From JAVKFF01 sp040226215 (lineage in GTDB: Bacteria > Pseudomonadota > Alphaproteobacteria > DSM-16000 > Inquilinaceae): a DNA stretch of 53,564 nucleotides. The position numbers and the translations under genes were made by a program. The stretch covers positions 1 through 53,564 of the forward strand of contig JAVKFF010000171.1 in assembly GCA_040226215.1 (NCBI GenBank), given 5' to 3'. Below the pieces are notes generated by a model. That model searched no databases. It was given only the letters and a program-made list of their open reading frames with translations, and had not been told where the DNA came from. Positions 18,013 to 25,974 of the stretch are shown here, in pieces (the stretch's first letter is position 1; the number at the start of each line of letters is the position of its first letter).

Positions 18013-18870
18013 TCAGGTGACGAGGTAGACGACGATCAGCACCAGCACCACCAGGCCGGCGATCCAGATCGCCGGATGAACGCCGCCGCTCTGCGGATGG
18101 CTGTCGATTTCCGGCGGCACGTCGGGTCGTTCCGGCGCGGCGCCGTAGACCTTTTCCAGCGCCTCTGCCGACTCCACGTCGACCTCCTGTCGCCTGTCCT
18201 CGGCGGGCTCCTCCCGGGATTGCCGCTCCTCGGCCTGTCGCTCCTCGGCCTGTCGATCCTCGGCCTGTCGTTCCTCTGGCTGTCTTTCCTCTGGCCGGCG
18301 CTCGGCAGGCGAGGGGCCCATCGATCCGGCCTCGGCGTTCTCCGCCGCGGGGGGCGTGGCTGCCGGTTCGGGCGCGGCGGGCGCGGGGGCGGCCTGCTGC
18401 GGCGCCACGGGCTGCGGTTCGGCCGCGGCATCGCCGCTCACCTGCTTGGCGAAGTTCGAGAAGAACTCATCGGCCATGCGCTTGGCCGTGCCGTCGATCA
18501 GACGGGCGCCGAGCTGGGCCAGCTTGCCGCCGACATTGGCCTTGGCCTCGTAGTGCAGGATCGTGCCGCCGTCGGTCTCCTCCAGGCGCACGCTGGCGCC
18601 GCCCTTGGCGAAACCGGCCGCACCGCCCTTGCCCTCGCCATTGAGGGTGTAGCTGACCGGCGGATTGCTGTCGGTGATGGTGAGCGCGCCGGTGAATTTC
18701 GCCTTCACCGGGCCCACCTTGGCGGTCAGCTTCGCCGTCATCTCGGTGTCGGAGGTCTTGACGATCTCCTCGCAGCCGGGCAACGACGCCTTGAGGATCT
18801 CCGGGTCGTTCAGGGCTTTCCAGACCGTCTCGCGATCGGCCGGGATCAGTCGATGTCCGGTCATCTCCAT
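18013..18870 (-). CDS. coxG: CoxG family protein with repeat tail and C-terminal membrane anchor
   Basis: The 285-residue protein begins with a SRPBCC (START-like) domain typical of CoxG: MEMTGHRLIPADRETVWKAL, then LPGCEEI at 30-36, KVGPVKAKFTGAL and GGKLAQLGARLIDGTAKRMA. After about residue 147 comes a long Pro/Ala-rich stretch, a five-unit charged pentapeptide repeat (EERQA/EDRQA) and a final transmembrane helix AIWIAGLVVLVLIVVYLVT. CoxG proteins tether CO-dehydrogenase-type enzymes to the membrane and couple them to the respiratory chain. The tail here looks like a flexible arm between membrane and soluble domain. It is the first gene upstream of coxS, same strand. Confidence 0.87.
   Translation of the reverse strand: MEMTGHRLIPADRETVWKALNDPEILKASLPGCEEIVKTSDTEMTAKLTAKVGPVKAKFTGALTITDSNPPVSYTLNGEGKGGAAGFAKGGASVRLEETDGGTILHYEAKANVGGKLAQLGARLIDGTAKRMADEFFSNFAKQVSGDAAAEPQPVAPQQAAPAPAAPEPAATPPAAENAEAGSMGPSPAERRPEERQPEERQAEDRQAEERQAEERQSREEPAEDRRQEVDVESAEALEKVYGAAPERPDVPPEIDSHPQSGGVHPAIWIAGLVVLVLIVVYLVT
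18225..18299 (-). repeat. coxG: 15-bp tandem repeat inside coxG
   Basis: Five head-to-tail 15-bp units based on GCTCCTCGGCCTGTC (plus-strand view). The first two are identical and the others diverge by a few bases. In frame they encode the EERQA-like pentapeptides of the CoxG arm. Unit number could vary by slipped-strand replication without shifting the frame. Confidence 0.8.
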
Positions 18871-18952
18871 GACCTGTCTCCTTCACCGCACGGGCGGGCA
18901 TGGCACCGCCGAAGCGATGCTGAATCGGGATGTGCCGTTGACGCCTTGAAGG

Positions 18953-21214
18953 CTATCCGGCTGCCGGTCGGGCCGCAAGGCGCCGGTCGGACATGATGTT
19001 GACCACCATGAATGCAACGAGAAATGCGCTGCCGGCGAGGTTGATCCACACGCTGCTGGGCCACAGCAGGGCCACGCCGATGGCGGCCATGACGAACCGC
19101 ATGGGCCAGGAGATCGGCGCCTCGGCATGCCCCTCCATGGCGGCGACCAGGGCATAGATGCCGAGCATGCCGAAGGCGAAGATCGACAGCGCCACCCCGA
19201 CATCGCCCGAGAGCAGCGGGGTGTAGGCGAACAGGAGCGGCACGATGTAGAGCACCTTGGAGATGCGCCAGGCGGTGATGCCCGTCGCCATCGGGTGGGT
19301 GCCGGCGATGCCGGCGGCAGCGAAGGCGGTCAGGCAGACCGGCGGCGTGACATTGGAATCCTGGCTCAGCCAGAAGATGATCATGTGCGCCGACAGGAGC
19401 GCGGCCAGCACCGCGGCCGGCGACAGCAGTTCCTCCGGCACGTTGGCGGCGATCATGGCGATGTCAGGGATGCGCATGAGCTCGACCACGGTCGCGGCCT
19501 GCTGCGCCGTCAGGGCGCCGCCAGCCTGGACCGCCGCGACGAGCTCCGCCGCCGTCTCGGGCGCGATGGTGATGCCGTAGGATTGCGCCAGCGGCACCAG
19601 CGATTCCGCGTTGAACAGCATGAACACGGTCGCCAGGCTCTGTGGCACGTCCTGGACCATCAGCGCGTCGAGCACCTGGCCGTTGACGATGAGGTCGCGC
19701 AGGGCCGGCGCCGACAATGTCGCCAGCACGATATAGGCGGCCGTCACCGGCAGGCCCATGCCGAGCAGCAGCGAAGCCACGGCCACCAGCACGATGGCGA
19801 TGATCAGGCTGCCGCCCGCCCACTGCGTGATCAGCTGCGAGAAGGTGTTGCCCAGCCCCGTCGTGGTCAGCACCATGACGATGAGGCCGACGCCCAGCAG
19901 CAGCACGGCGGTCAGGATCATGTTCTTCATGCCGAAGATGATGGCCTCGGCGATCGCCGTCGGGCCCATTCGGTTCGGCGTCAGCCAACTCGACACGATG
20001 ACGGAGAGGATGGCGTAACCAGCGGCGTAGACCGGCGTGAAGCCGGCGATCAGCAGGCCGATCAGCACGGCGATGGGCAGCGCGAAGGGCAGGGCGCCCA
20101 GCTTCAGCACCTCGCGCAGGCGCGGCGTCTCGTCGTCCATCGCCGTCAGCCGGTGCTTCTTGGCGACGATGCGCACATTGAAGGCGATGCCGCCGAAGAA
20201 CATCAGCGCCGGCAGGACCGAGACGGCGACGATGTCGAAATAGGGAATCTCCGTCAGATTGGCCATGACGAAGGCGCCGGCCCCCATGATCGGCGGCATG
20301 AGTTGGCCGCCGGTCGATGCCGAGGCCTCCACCCCGGCGGCGAATTTCGGCGGGAAGCCGCTGCGCTTCATCAGCGGGATGGTGATCACCCCGGTTTGCA
20401 CCGTGTTGGCCATGGCCGAACCGGAGATGGTGCCGGTGAGCCCGGAAGAGATCACCGCGACGAAGCCGGGGCCGCCGGTGACCCGGCCGGCGATGGCGCG
20501 GCTGAACTGGATGATGAACTCGCCCGCTCCCGAGCGCACCAGGAAGGCGCCGAACAGGATGAACATGAAGACATAGGTGGCCGAGATCGTGGCGATGGTG
20601 CCGAACATCCCGTCTTCGCCGTAGATGGAGCGCTGCAGGATGGTCTCGATCGACAGGCCGCTGAAGCCCAGCGCACCGGGGATGAACTGGCCCCACCAGA
20701 AAATGTAGCCGAGCACCACGGCGATCAGGATCGGGATGGTGATGCCGGTCGCCCGGCGGGCATATTCGAGGATCAGCAGGATGGCGGCGATCGTCACCGC
20801 GAAATCGAGCCAGCTGGTGAAGGAGCGGCCGGAAAGGTCGCGTTCGCGCACCAGGATGTAGACCGAGACGAAGATCGTCAGCAGCGCCAGGGCGATATCG
20901 ATCAGCAGCACCAGGCGGTCGCGGTGGCTGGGTCGGCCCGGCCCGCCCTGCGGCCGGAGCATCGGCAGGACCAGGGCAGCCAGCACGCCGAAGGTCACGT
21001 AGTGCACGACGTTGCGCAGCAGTTCCGACACCAGGCCGATGGTGTTGGCATAGACATGCCAGCAGGCGGCCAGTATCGCGGCGACGAAGACCGCGAGCTT
21101 GAGCGCCCGCGGCATGGGCCGGGCCACGGCGGTGTAGTCGATCTCCGCCTCGGCCAGGGCCTGCTGTCCGGCGCTTGGCGTCTGGCCGGTGGAGGCGGAC
21201 GGCTGGCTGGTCAT
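18953..21214 (-). CDS. TRAP transporter fused 4TM/12TM membrane protein
   Basis: The 753-residue protein combines the small (DctQ-like) and large (DctM-like) TRAP subunits, as is usual with TAXI-type binding proteins. The N-terminal hydrophilic region is followed by helices near 35-180. The DctM domain then shows GPGFVAVISSGLTGTISGSA near 225-245, NTVQTGVITIPLMKRSGF and the GGQLMPPIMGAGAFVMA motif typical of this branch. The C-terminus has another helical set after AFAAAGIAGTHPMATG. It imports an organic acid or related solute using the ion gradient. It lies 175 bp downstream of its binding-protein gene. Confidence 0.9.
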   Translation of the reverse strand: MTSQPSASTGQTPSAGQQALAEAEIDYTAVARPMPRALKLAVFVAAILAACWHVYANTIGLVSELLRNVVHYVTFGVLAALVLPMLRPQGGPGRPSHRDRLVLLIDIALALLTIFVSVYILVRERDLSGRSFTSWLDFAVTIAAILLILEYARRATGITIPILIAVVLGYIFWWGQFIPGALGFSGLSIETILQRSIYGEDGMFGTIATISATYVFMFILFGAFLVRSGAGEFIIQFSRAIAGRVTGGPGFVAVISSGLTGTISGSAMANTVQTGVITIPLMKRSGFPPKFAAGVEASASTGGQLMPPIMGAGAFVMANLTEIPYFDIVAVSVLPALMFFGGIAFNVRIVAKKHRLTAMDDETPRLREVLKLGALPFALPIAVLIGLLIAGFTPVYAAGYAILSVIVSSWLTPNRMGPTAIAEAIIFGMKNMILTAVLLLGVGLIVMVLTTTGLGNTFSQLITQWAGGSLIIAIVLVAVASLLLGMGLPVTAAYIVLATLSAPALRDLIVNGQVLDALMVQDVPQSLATVFMLFNAESLVPLAQSYGITIAPETAAELVAAVQAGGALTAQQAATVVELMRIPDIAMIAANVPEELLSPAAVLAALLSAHMIIFWLSQDSNVTPPVCLTAFAAAGIAGTHPMATGITAWRISKVLYIVPLLFAYTPLLSGDVGVALSIFAFGMLGIYALVAAMEGHAEAPISWPMRFVMAAIGVALLWPSSVWINLAGSAFLVAFMVVNIMSDRRLAARPAAG

Positions 21215-21253
21215 TCCTCGAGAATCGGAAAGGGCCGGTGCCGCGAAGACGGT

Positions 21254-21290
21254 CGCGGCGCGGGATGGGACCGTCCGGTCCCGCCGCGCG
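21254..21290 (-). other. GC-rich hairpin between TAXI protein and TRAP permease genes
   Basis: GGGACCG/CGGTCCC form a tight inverted repeat at 21267-21282, with flanking CGCGGCG-type sequence able to extend or compete with it. It sits between the abundant binding protein and its permease, a common place for a message-stabilising or attenuating structure. The rest of the 175-bp gap shows no gene. Confidence 0.4.
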
Positions 21291-21389
21291 CCGGCCCCGA
21301 CTCCGCGGCCTCGGCGATTGCGTTCATGCCCGATCGTCCCATCGCCGTCCTACCGGAGCGGACGGCTGGCGAGACGGCGGGCGCAGACG

Positions 21390-22415
21390 TCAGGGACGCA
21401 GGCGGTCCGGGATCGTCAGGCCTGCTTCCTCGTAGTAACGGATCGCGCCCGGATGCAGCGGCAGCGGCAGCCCGGAGATCGCCGAATCGAGCGACATGGC
21501 GTCCGTCGCCGGGTGGATGTTCTGCAGGAAGGGCAGGTTCTCGTACATCGCCCGGGTGATCAGGTAGACCGCCTCCTCGTCGACATCCGCCCGCACCGCC
21601 AGGAAGTTCGGCTGCGCGACCGTGGTCACGTCCGCCGACAGGTTGGGATAGGTGTCGGCCGGGATGACGTACTCGTAGTAGAGCCCGTCATAGATCTGGT
21701 TGACCTCGGCCACCTGTTCCGGCGTCCAGCCGAGCAGCACCACCTCGTCGCCGACCGCCGCGGCGAGCTGGGTGTAGGCACCGACCGGCGGGCCGGCGGC
21801 GATGTTGACCGCATTCAGCTCGCCATTCTGGAAGGCGTCCACGGACGGCGCGTAGCCCATGAAGGCGAGGTTGTAGTAGCTGTCCGGATCCGCGATGCCG
21901 AGCTGCTCGATCAGGTAGCGGTTCGAGCCCTCGGTGCCCGAGTTGCGCGCGCCGATGGCGAAGCTCTCGCCTTCCATGGCCACGAAGTCGGCGATGGTGC
22001 CGGTGTCCACGAAGCTGGAACGGATGGCGAAATGCTCGACATTCGGCCAGAGCATGGAGACCGAACGCAGGTGCTCCTGCGGGCCGTCCTCGGCGATCGG
22101 ACCCTCGCCGGCGGCGGCATAGGCGCCAAAGAGCCCCTGCAGGATGGCGAACTGCACCTCGTCCTCGCGCAACAGGCGGATATTCTCGCCCGACCCGGCG
22201 GAGGTGATGGCGGACATGCCGATGCCGTGCTGCGGTTCGACCCGCACGGAGATCAAGGTGGCGATGGCGACGCCGACGGGATAGTAGGTGCCGCCGGTGC
22301 CGGCGGTGGCCAGGATGAAGGACTGGTCGTCCTGCGCGCTGGCCGGCTGGCTGCCGGCAACGGCCAGACCAGTAATCAGGGCCGCCCCCATGGCGGCGCC
22401 GACGATGGGCTTCAT
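21390..22415 (-). CDS. TAXI family TRAP transporter solute-binding protein
   Basis: A 341-residue periplasmic protein with a signal peptide (MKPIVGAAMGAALITGLAVA, cleavage about ASA-Q). The mature part starts with the TAXI hallmark FILATAGTGGTYYPVGVAIA and later has AGSGENIRLL, LQGLFGAYA, SFAIGARNSGTEGSNRYL and GPPVGAYTQLA. TAXI proteins feed fused TRAP permeases such as the one just downstream. The ligand is unknown; characterised relatives bind glutamate or other dicarboxylates. The ATG at 22415 has AGGGAGAA upstream; longer in-frame starts would displace the signal peptide. Confidence 0.9.
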   Translation of the reverse strand: MKPIVGAAMGAALITGLAVAGSQPASAQDDQSFILATAGTGGTYYPVGVAIATLISVRVEPQHGIGMSAITSAGSGENIRLLREDEVQFAILQGLFGAYAAAGEGPIAEDGPQEHLRSVSMLWPNVEHFAIRSSFVDTGTIADFVAMEGESFAIGARNSGTEGSNRYLIEQLGIADPDSYYNLAFMGYAPSVDAFQNGELNAVNIAAGPPVGAYTQLAAAVGDEVVLLGWTPEQVAEVNQIYDGLYYEYVIPADTYPNLSADVTTVAQPNFLAVRADVDEEAVYLITRAMYENLPFLQNIHPATDAMSLDSAISGLPLPLHPGAIRYYEEAGLTIPDRLRP

Positions 22416-22543
22416 TACGCTTCTCCCTGTCTGTTCAGTGGTGACGCAGGTCCATTCTTGCACGACCGGCCTGCGTATCCTTCCACGATACGGTATATGA
22501 CGGTAATACCACTTCATGGCCAGCCCCAATGTGGCTGTTTGGT

Positions 22544-22572
22544 TTGATTCCAGCCTCACCAGCGGCTATATC
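22544..22572 (+). promoter_or_regulatory. sigma70-type promoter of the antiporter gene
   Basis: TTGATT and TATATC are 17 bp apart. Transcription would start near 22579, giving a leader of about 120 bases before the proposed TTG start. This also argues against a start at the ATG at 22529, which lies upstream of the promoter. Confidence 0.55.
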
Positions 22573-22588
22573 GCCCGGTCGCCAGTCC

Positions 22589-22627
22589 GGGGTTGATCGG
22601 CGCGGACGCTTGGACTACGCCCAACCC
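22589..22627 (+). promoter_or_regulatory. bulged stem in the antiporter mRNA leader
   Basis: GGGTTG (22590-22595) pairs with CAACCC (22622-22627). After a three-base ATC bulge, GGCG pairs with the adjacent CGCC, making a 10-bp stem with a 15-nt loop at the 5' end of the predicted leader. It may be a regulatory RNA element; no known class is claimed. Confidence 0.35.
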
Positions 22628-22702
22628 ACCTTCATCCCGCCGGTCCCTGCCGCAGGCGATATCGACGCGGCGAACTCGGCCTTGCCTCTGGGGAGCATTG
22701 CC

Positions 22703-24259
22703 TTGGCGTTAGCGCTGCGTCCGTCGATCCTGGTCCGCCTCGTCCTGGTCGCCTGTCTCGCTCTCGGGCTGCTCGCCGCTCTTGGTGGCGCCGGACCGAG
22801 CTGGGCACAGCAGACCGGTGCGGGTGAGACCGCCGCCGGGGAGGCAATCGAGGCGCCTGCCGACGACGCCGACGATCATGGCGATGCGGCCGGCCATGAC
22901 GGCGAGGAAGCCCACGGCGTCGACGGCAGCCGGCTCGGCCTGATCTGGATCGTGCCCTTCGTGGGCATGCTGCTGTCGATCGCGCTGATGCCGCTGATCA
23001 TCCCGAATTTCTGGCACCGCCACTTCGGCAAGGTCTCGTTCTTCTGGGCGGCCGCCTTCCTGGTGCCGTTCGCCGCTCTCTTCGGCGTCATGCTGGCGAT
23101 CGAGCAACTGGCCCATGCGGCACTGCTCGAATACATCCCCTTCATCATCCTGCTCGGTTCCCTGTTCACCGTGGCCGGCGGCATCCGTGTCACCGGCACG
23201 CTGAAGGGCACGCCGGTCGTGAATGGCGGCATCCTGCTGATCGGCACGGTACTGGCCAGCTGGATGGGCACGACGGGGGCGGCCATGCTGCTGATCCGGC
23301 CGCTGCTGAATGCCAACGAGCACCGGCGCTACAAGGTCCACACGGTGGTCTTCTTCATCTTCCTGGTGGCCAATATCGGCGGCTCGCTGACGCCGCTCGG
23401 CGACCCGCCGCTGTTCCTGGGCTTCCTGCAGGGCGTTTCGTTCTTCTGGCCGACGACCCATCTGCTGCTGCCGATGATCATCGTCTCGGTGATCCTGCTG
23501 GTCGCCTATTTCGTCCTCGACACCGTGCTCTTCACCCGAGAGGGCGGCGCAGCGCGGGAATCGCTGAAGGACGATCGGGTCGAGAAGCTCGGCCTCGAGG
23601 GATCCTTCAATTTCATCCTGCTGGGTGGGATCGTTGCCTCCGTGCTGCTGAGCGGCGTCTGGCGCCCGGGGGTCGAGTTCGTGGTGCTGGGCACGCATGT
23701 CCAGTTGCAGAACCTGGCGCGCGATCTGCTGCTGATCGGCGTCGCGCTGCTGTCGCTCTATCTCACGCAGAACGAGAGCCGGCGGCGCAACGGCTTCTCC
23801 TGGTTCCCGATCGTCGAGGTGGCCAAGCTGTTTGCTGGCATCTTCGTCACCATCATCCCGGCAATCGCCATCCTGCGGTCCGGGGAGGACGGTGCGCTCG
23901 GCGCCGTCGTCTCGCTCGTCTCCTCCGGCGGGGAGCCGCACAACGCCATGTATTTCTGGCTGACCGGCATCCTGTCGAGCTTCCTCGACAACGCCCCCAC
24001 CTACCTCGTCTTCTTCAACACCGCCGGCGGCAATGCCGAGGTGCTGATGAACGAGATGACGTTGACGCTGATCGCGATCTCCGCCGGCGCGGTGTTCATG
24101 GGTGCGGTCACCTATATCGGCAACGCGCCAAACTTCATGGTGCGCGCCATCGCCCAGGAGCGCGGCGTGCCCATGCCCAGCTTCTTCGGCTTCATGGTCT
24201 GGTCGATCCTGATCCTGATGCCGCTTTTCGCGCTGGTGACGCTTATCTTCTTCATCTGA
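22703..24259 (+). CDS. NhaD-type sodium:proton antiporter
   Basis: About 518 residues in the ion-transporter superfamily, NhaD group. A signal-like helix (ALRPSILVRLVLVACLALGL) is followed by an acidic His/Asp-rich segment (DDADDHGDAAGHDGEEAHG). The transport domain carries GTVLASWMGTTGAAMLLIRP, the motif NIGGSLTPLGDPPLFLGFL and the second half FLDNAPTYLVFFN. These helix-break motifs define NhaD-like antiporters that expel Na+ or Li+ for protons at alkaline pH. The TTG at 22703, with GGGGAG seven bases before it, is preferred; an ATG at 22529 adds a poorly coding 58 residues and precedes the promoter. It is convergent with the stress-protein gene. Confidence 0.82.
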   Translation: MALALRPSILVRLVLVACLALGLLAALGGAGPSWAQQTGAGETAAGEAIEAPADDADDHGDAAGHDGEEAHGVDGSRLGLIWIVPFVGMLLSIALMPLIIPNFWHRHFGKVSFFWAAAFLVPFAALFGVMLAIEQLAHAALLEYIPFIILLGSLFTVAGGIRVTGTLKGTPVVNGGILLIGTVLASWMGTTGAAMLLIRPLLNANEHRRYKVHTVVFFIFLVANIGGSLTPLGDPPLFLGFLQGVSFFWPTTHLLLPMIIVSVILLVAYFVLDTVLFTREGGAARESLKDDRVEKLGLEGSFNFILLGGIVASVLLSGVWRPGVEFVVLGTHVQLQNLARDLLLIGVALLSLYLTQNESRRRNGFSWFPIVEVAKLFAGIFVTIIPAIAILRSGEDGALGAVVSLVSSGGEPHNAMYFWLTGILSSFLDNAPTYLVFFNTAGGNAEVLMNEMTLTLIAISAGAVFMGAVTYIGNAPNFMVRAIAQERGVPMPSFFGFMVWSILILMPLFALVTLIFFI

Positions 24260-24289
24260 CGACGGCCGCGGGATGCGGCGCGCGCGCCC

Positions 24290-25117
24290 TCAATGCGACA
24301 GCAGAAGCGGGATCTTGGCGTTGGACAGCACCTTGTGGGTGACACCGCCCCAGACGATCTCCCGCCAGCGGGGACGCCCATAGGCGCCCATGACCAGGAG
24401 GTCGCACCGATGATCCTCGGCGTAGGAGAGGACGGTGTCGCCGATCTGGTGGTCACCGACATCGCTCAGGGGCTCGGCCTCGATGCCGTGCCGCGCCAGA
24501 TAGGCGACCAGCTTGCGACCACCCTCGAAGCGGTGATGGGCCTCGTCGGCGCTGAAGACGAAGACGGCTTCGGCCTGCTGCAGGAAGTGCAGGCTGTCGC
24601 GCACCGCGCGGGCCGCTTCCTTGCAGTCCTTCCAGGCCACGAGGATGCGCTTGCCGACAGGCGGCGGGCTGGCCTCCCCCTTCGGTAGCATGAGCACCGG
24701 AGCGGTGGCGATCATCAGGAGTTCGTCCGGCTTGTGCAGGCCGATATAGTCCTCGAAGGTGATGCCATGATCCTTCGAGACGATGATCAGGTCGGCATAG
24801 TGTCCGAAGGCGGCGAGCTCCTCGTTATGGTCACCCTCGGCGATCTCCATCTGCCAGGAAACCCCCGCGGCATCGCAGGTCTCCCGTAGCCATTCCTCCA
24901 CCTCGCGCGCCTTCTCGCGGGCGATCTCCGCCGCTTCGGCGAGGAAGGCGGACGAGGCACCGCGGCCGGTGATCTGCGCCGGCAGGTGGATCGGCTTGGT
25001 CATGTAGACGATATGCAGATGCGCCTCGAAGCGCCGGGCGAGGCCGAGCGCGGTATTCAGGCGGGTTTCGCGGCTGGGATCCGGCGCCATGTGCAAGAGG
25101 ATGGATTTGATGGCCAT
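24290..25117 (-). CDS. tandem-domain universal stress protein
   Basis: The 275-residue protein carries two UspA domains. The first begins MAIKSILLHMAPDPS and ends TAPVLMLPKGEA; the second begins RILVAWKDCKEAARAVRD near 155. The second domain has the ATP-binding type loop LLVMGAYGRPRWREIVWGGVTHKVL, where G-2x-G-9x-G(S/T) is recognisable in altered form. Such proteins accumulate under starvation, respiratory or envelope stress. It lies convergent to the Na+/H+ antiporter with 30 bp between stops and has no co-directional partner. Confidence 0.87.
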   Translation of the reverse strand: MAIKSILLHMAPDPSRETRLNTALGLARRFEAHLHIVYMTKPIHLPAQITGRGASSAFLAEAAEIAREKAREVEEWLRETCDAAGVSWQMEIAEGDHNEELAAFGHYADLIIVSKDHGITFEDYIGLHKPDELLMIATAPVLMLPKGEASPPPVGKRILVAWKDCKEAARAVRDSLHFLQQAEAVFVFSADEAHHRFEGGRKLVAYLARHGIEAEPLSDVGDHQIGDTVLSYAEDHRCDLLVMGAYGRPRWREIVWGGVTHKVLSNAKIPLLLSH

Positions 25118-25239
25118 GGGTTTCTGACTGGTCCTCGACCTCGGGTTCGGGCTCGGCTCTCGTGGCCCGACACTATAGGGCCTCGCCGGCGGCGGGCAAT
25201 GGAGAGGTGCCGGAACCGACGCTCGGCAGCGGCGCTGCG

Positions 25240-25974
25240 TCAGTCGCCCAGATAGCGCGCGAGCGCGGGTCCGGCGGCGGACTGGCGGAGTTCGGCCATC
25301 GGCCCGTGAAACATCACCTTGCCGTCGTCCAGGAAGATCACGTCGATGCCCCGGTCAACCAGCTCCCCCGGCTGGTGGCTGACCAGGAGCACGGTCAGCG
25401 CGTGCTCCGCCTGCAGCGCGAAAACCAGGTCGAGCATGCGGGCGCGCAAGCCCGGGTCGAGCGCGGCGAAGGGTTCGTCCAGCAGCAGCACCGGGCGCCG
25501 CCTGGCCAGCGCGCGGGCGAGCGCCACGCGCTGGCGCTCGCCGCCGGATAGCTCGGCGGGCAGCCGCTGGCCCAGATCCGCCAGACCGACCCGTTCCAGA
25601 GCCTGGTCGAGGCGCGCCTGCTCCTCGGGCCGGAGGCGGCGGTGCCTGGTGATGCCGAGCGCCACGTTGCGCCAGACAGGCAGATGCGGGAAGAGATTGC
25701 CTTCCTGGAAGACGCTCGTCACCGGCCGCGCGCCGGGCGGCACGTCGGCCATGTCGCGGCCGAGGATGGCGATGGTGCCGGCATCCGGGCGATCGAAGCC
25801 GGCCACCAGGTTGAGCAGCGTCGACTTGCCGGCACCCGAGGGGCCGAGCACAGCAGTCACCGTGCCGGCGGCGATGCAGAGGTCGAAAACCATCTCCATC
25901 GCCTCGTAGGCATAGCGCACGCCCTTCAGCGCGATGCCGGCCGGGCCGCGGGGGTCAGCGCCGCTCACGGCCAC
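25240..25974 (-). CDS. thiQ: thiamine ABC transporter ATP-binding protein
   Basis: The 244-residue ATPase has Walker A GPSGAGKST at 44-52, the Q-loop SVFQEGNLFPHLPV, the signature LSGGERQRVALARAL and Walker B VLLLDEPFAALDPG. The ThiQ group is distinguished by its short length and by the residues after the Q-loop (NLFPHLPVWRNVALG). It is the last gene of the riboswitch-controlled thiBPQ operon, and its start overlaps the thiP end by 20 bp. A GTG two codons in is an alternative start. It powers uptake of thiamine and its phosphates. Confidence 0.9.
   Translation of the reverse strand: MAVSGADPRGPAGIALKGVRYAYEAMEMVFDLCIAAGTVTAVLGPSGAGKSTLLNLVAGFDRPDAGTIAILGRDMADVPPGARPVTSVFQEGNLFPHLPVWRNVALGITRHRRLRPEEQARLDQALERVGLADLGQRLPAELSGGERQRVALARALARRRPVLLLDEPFAALDPGLRARMLDLVFALQAEHALTVLLVSHQPGELVDRGIDVIFLDDGKVMFHGPMAELRQSAAGPALARYLGD

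Noticed and set aside
22529..22702. A longer N-terminus for the antiporter from the ATG at 22529
   Set aside because: The translated extension is low in order, has no ribosome site and lies upstream of a convincing promoter.
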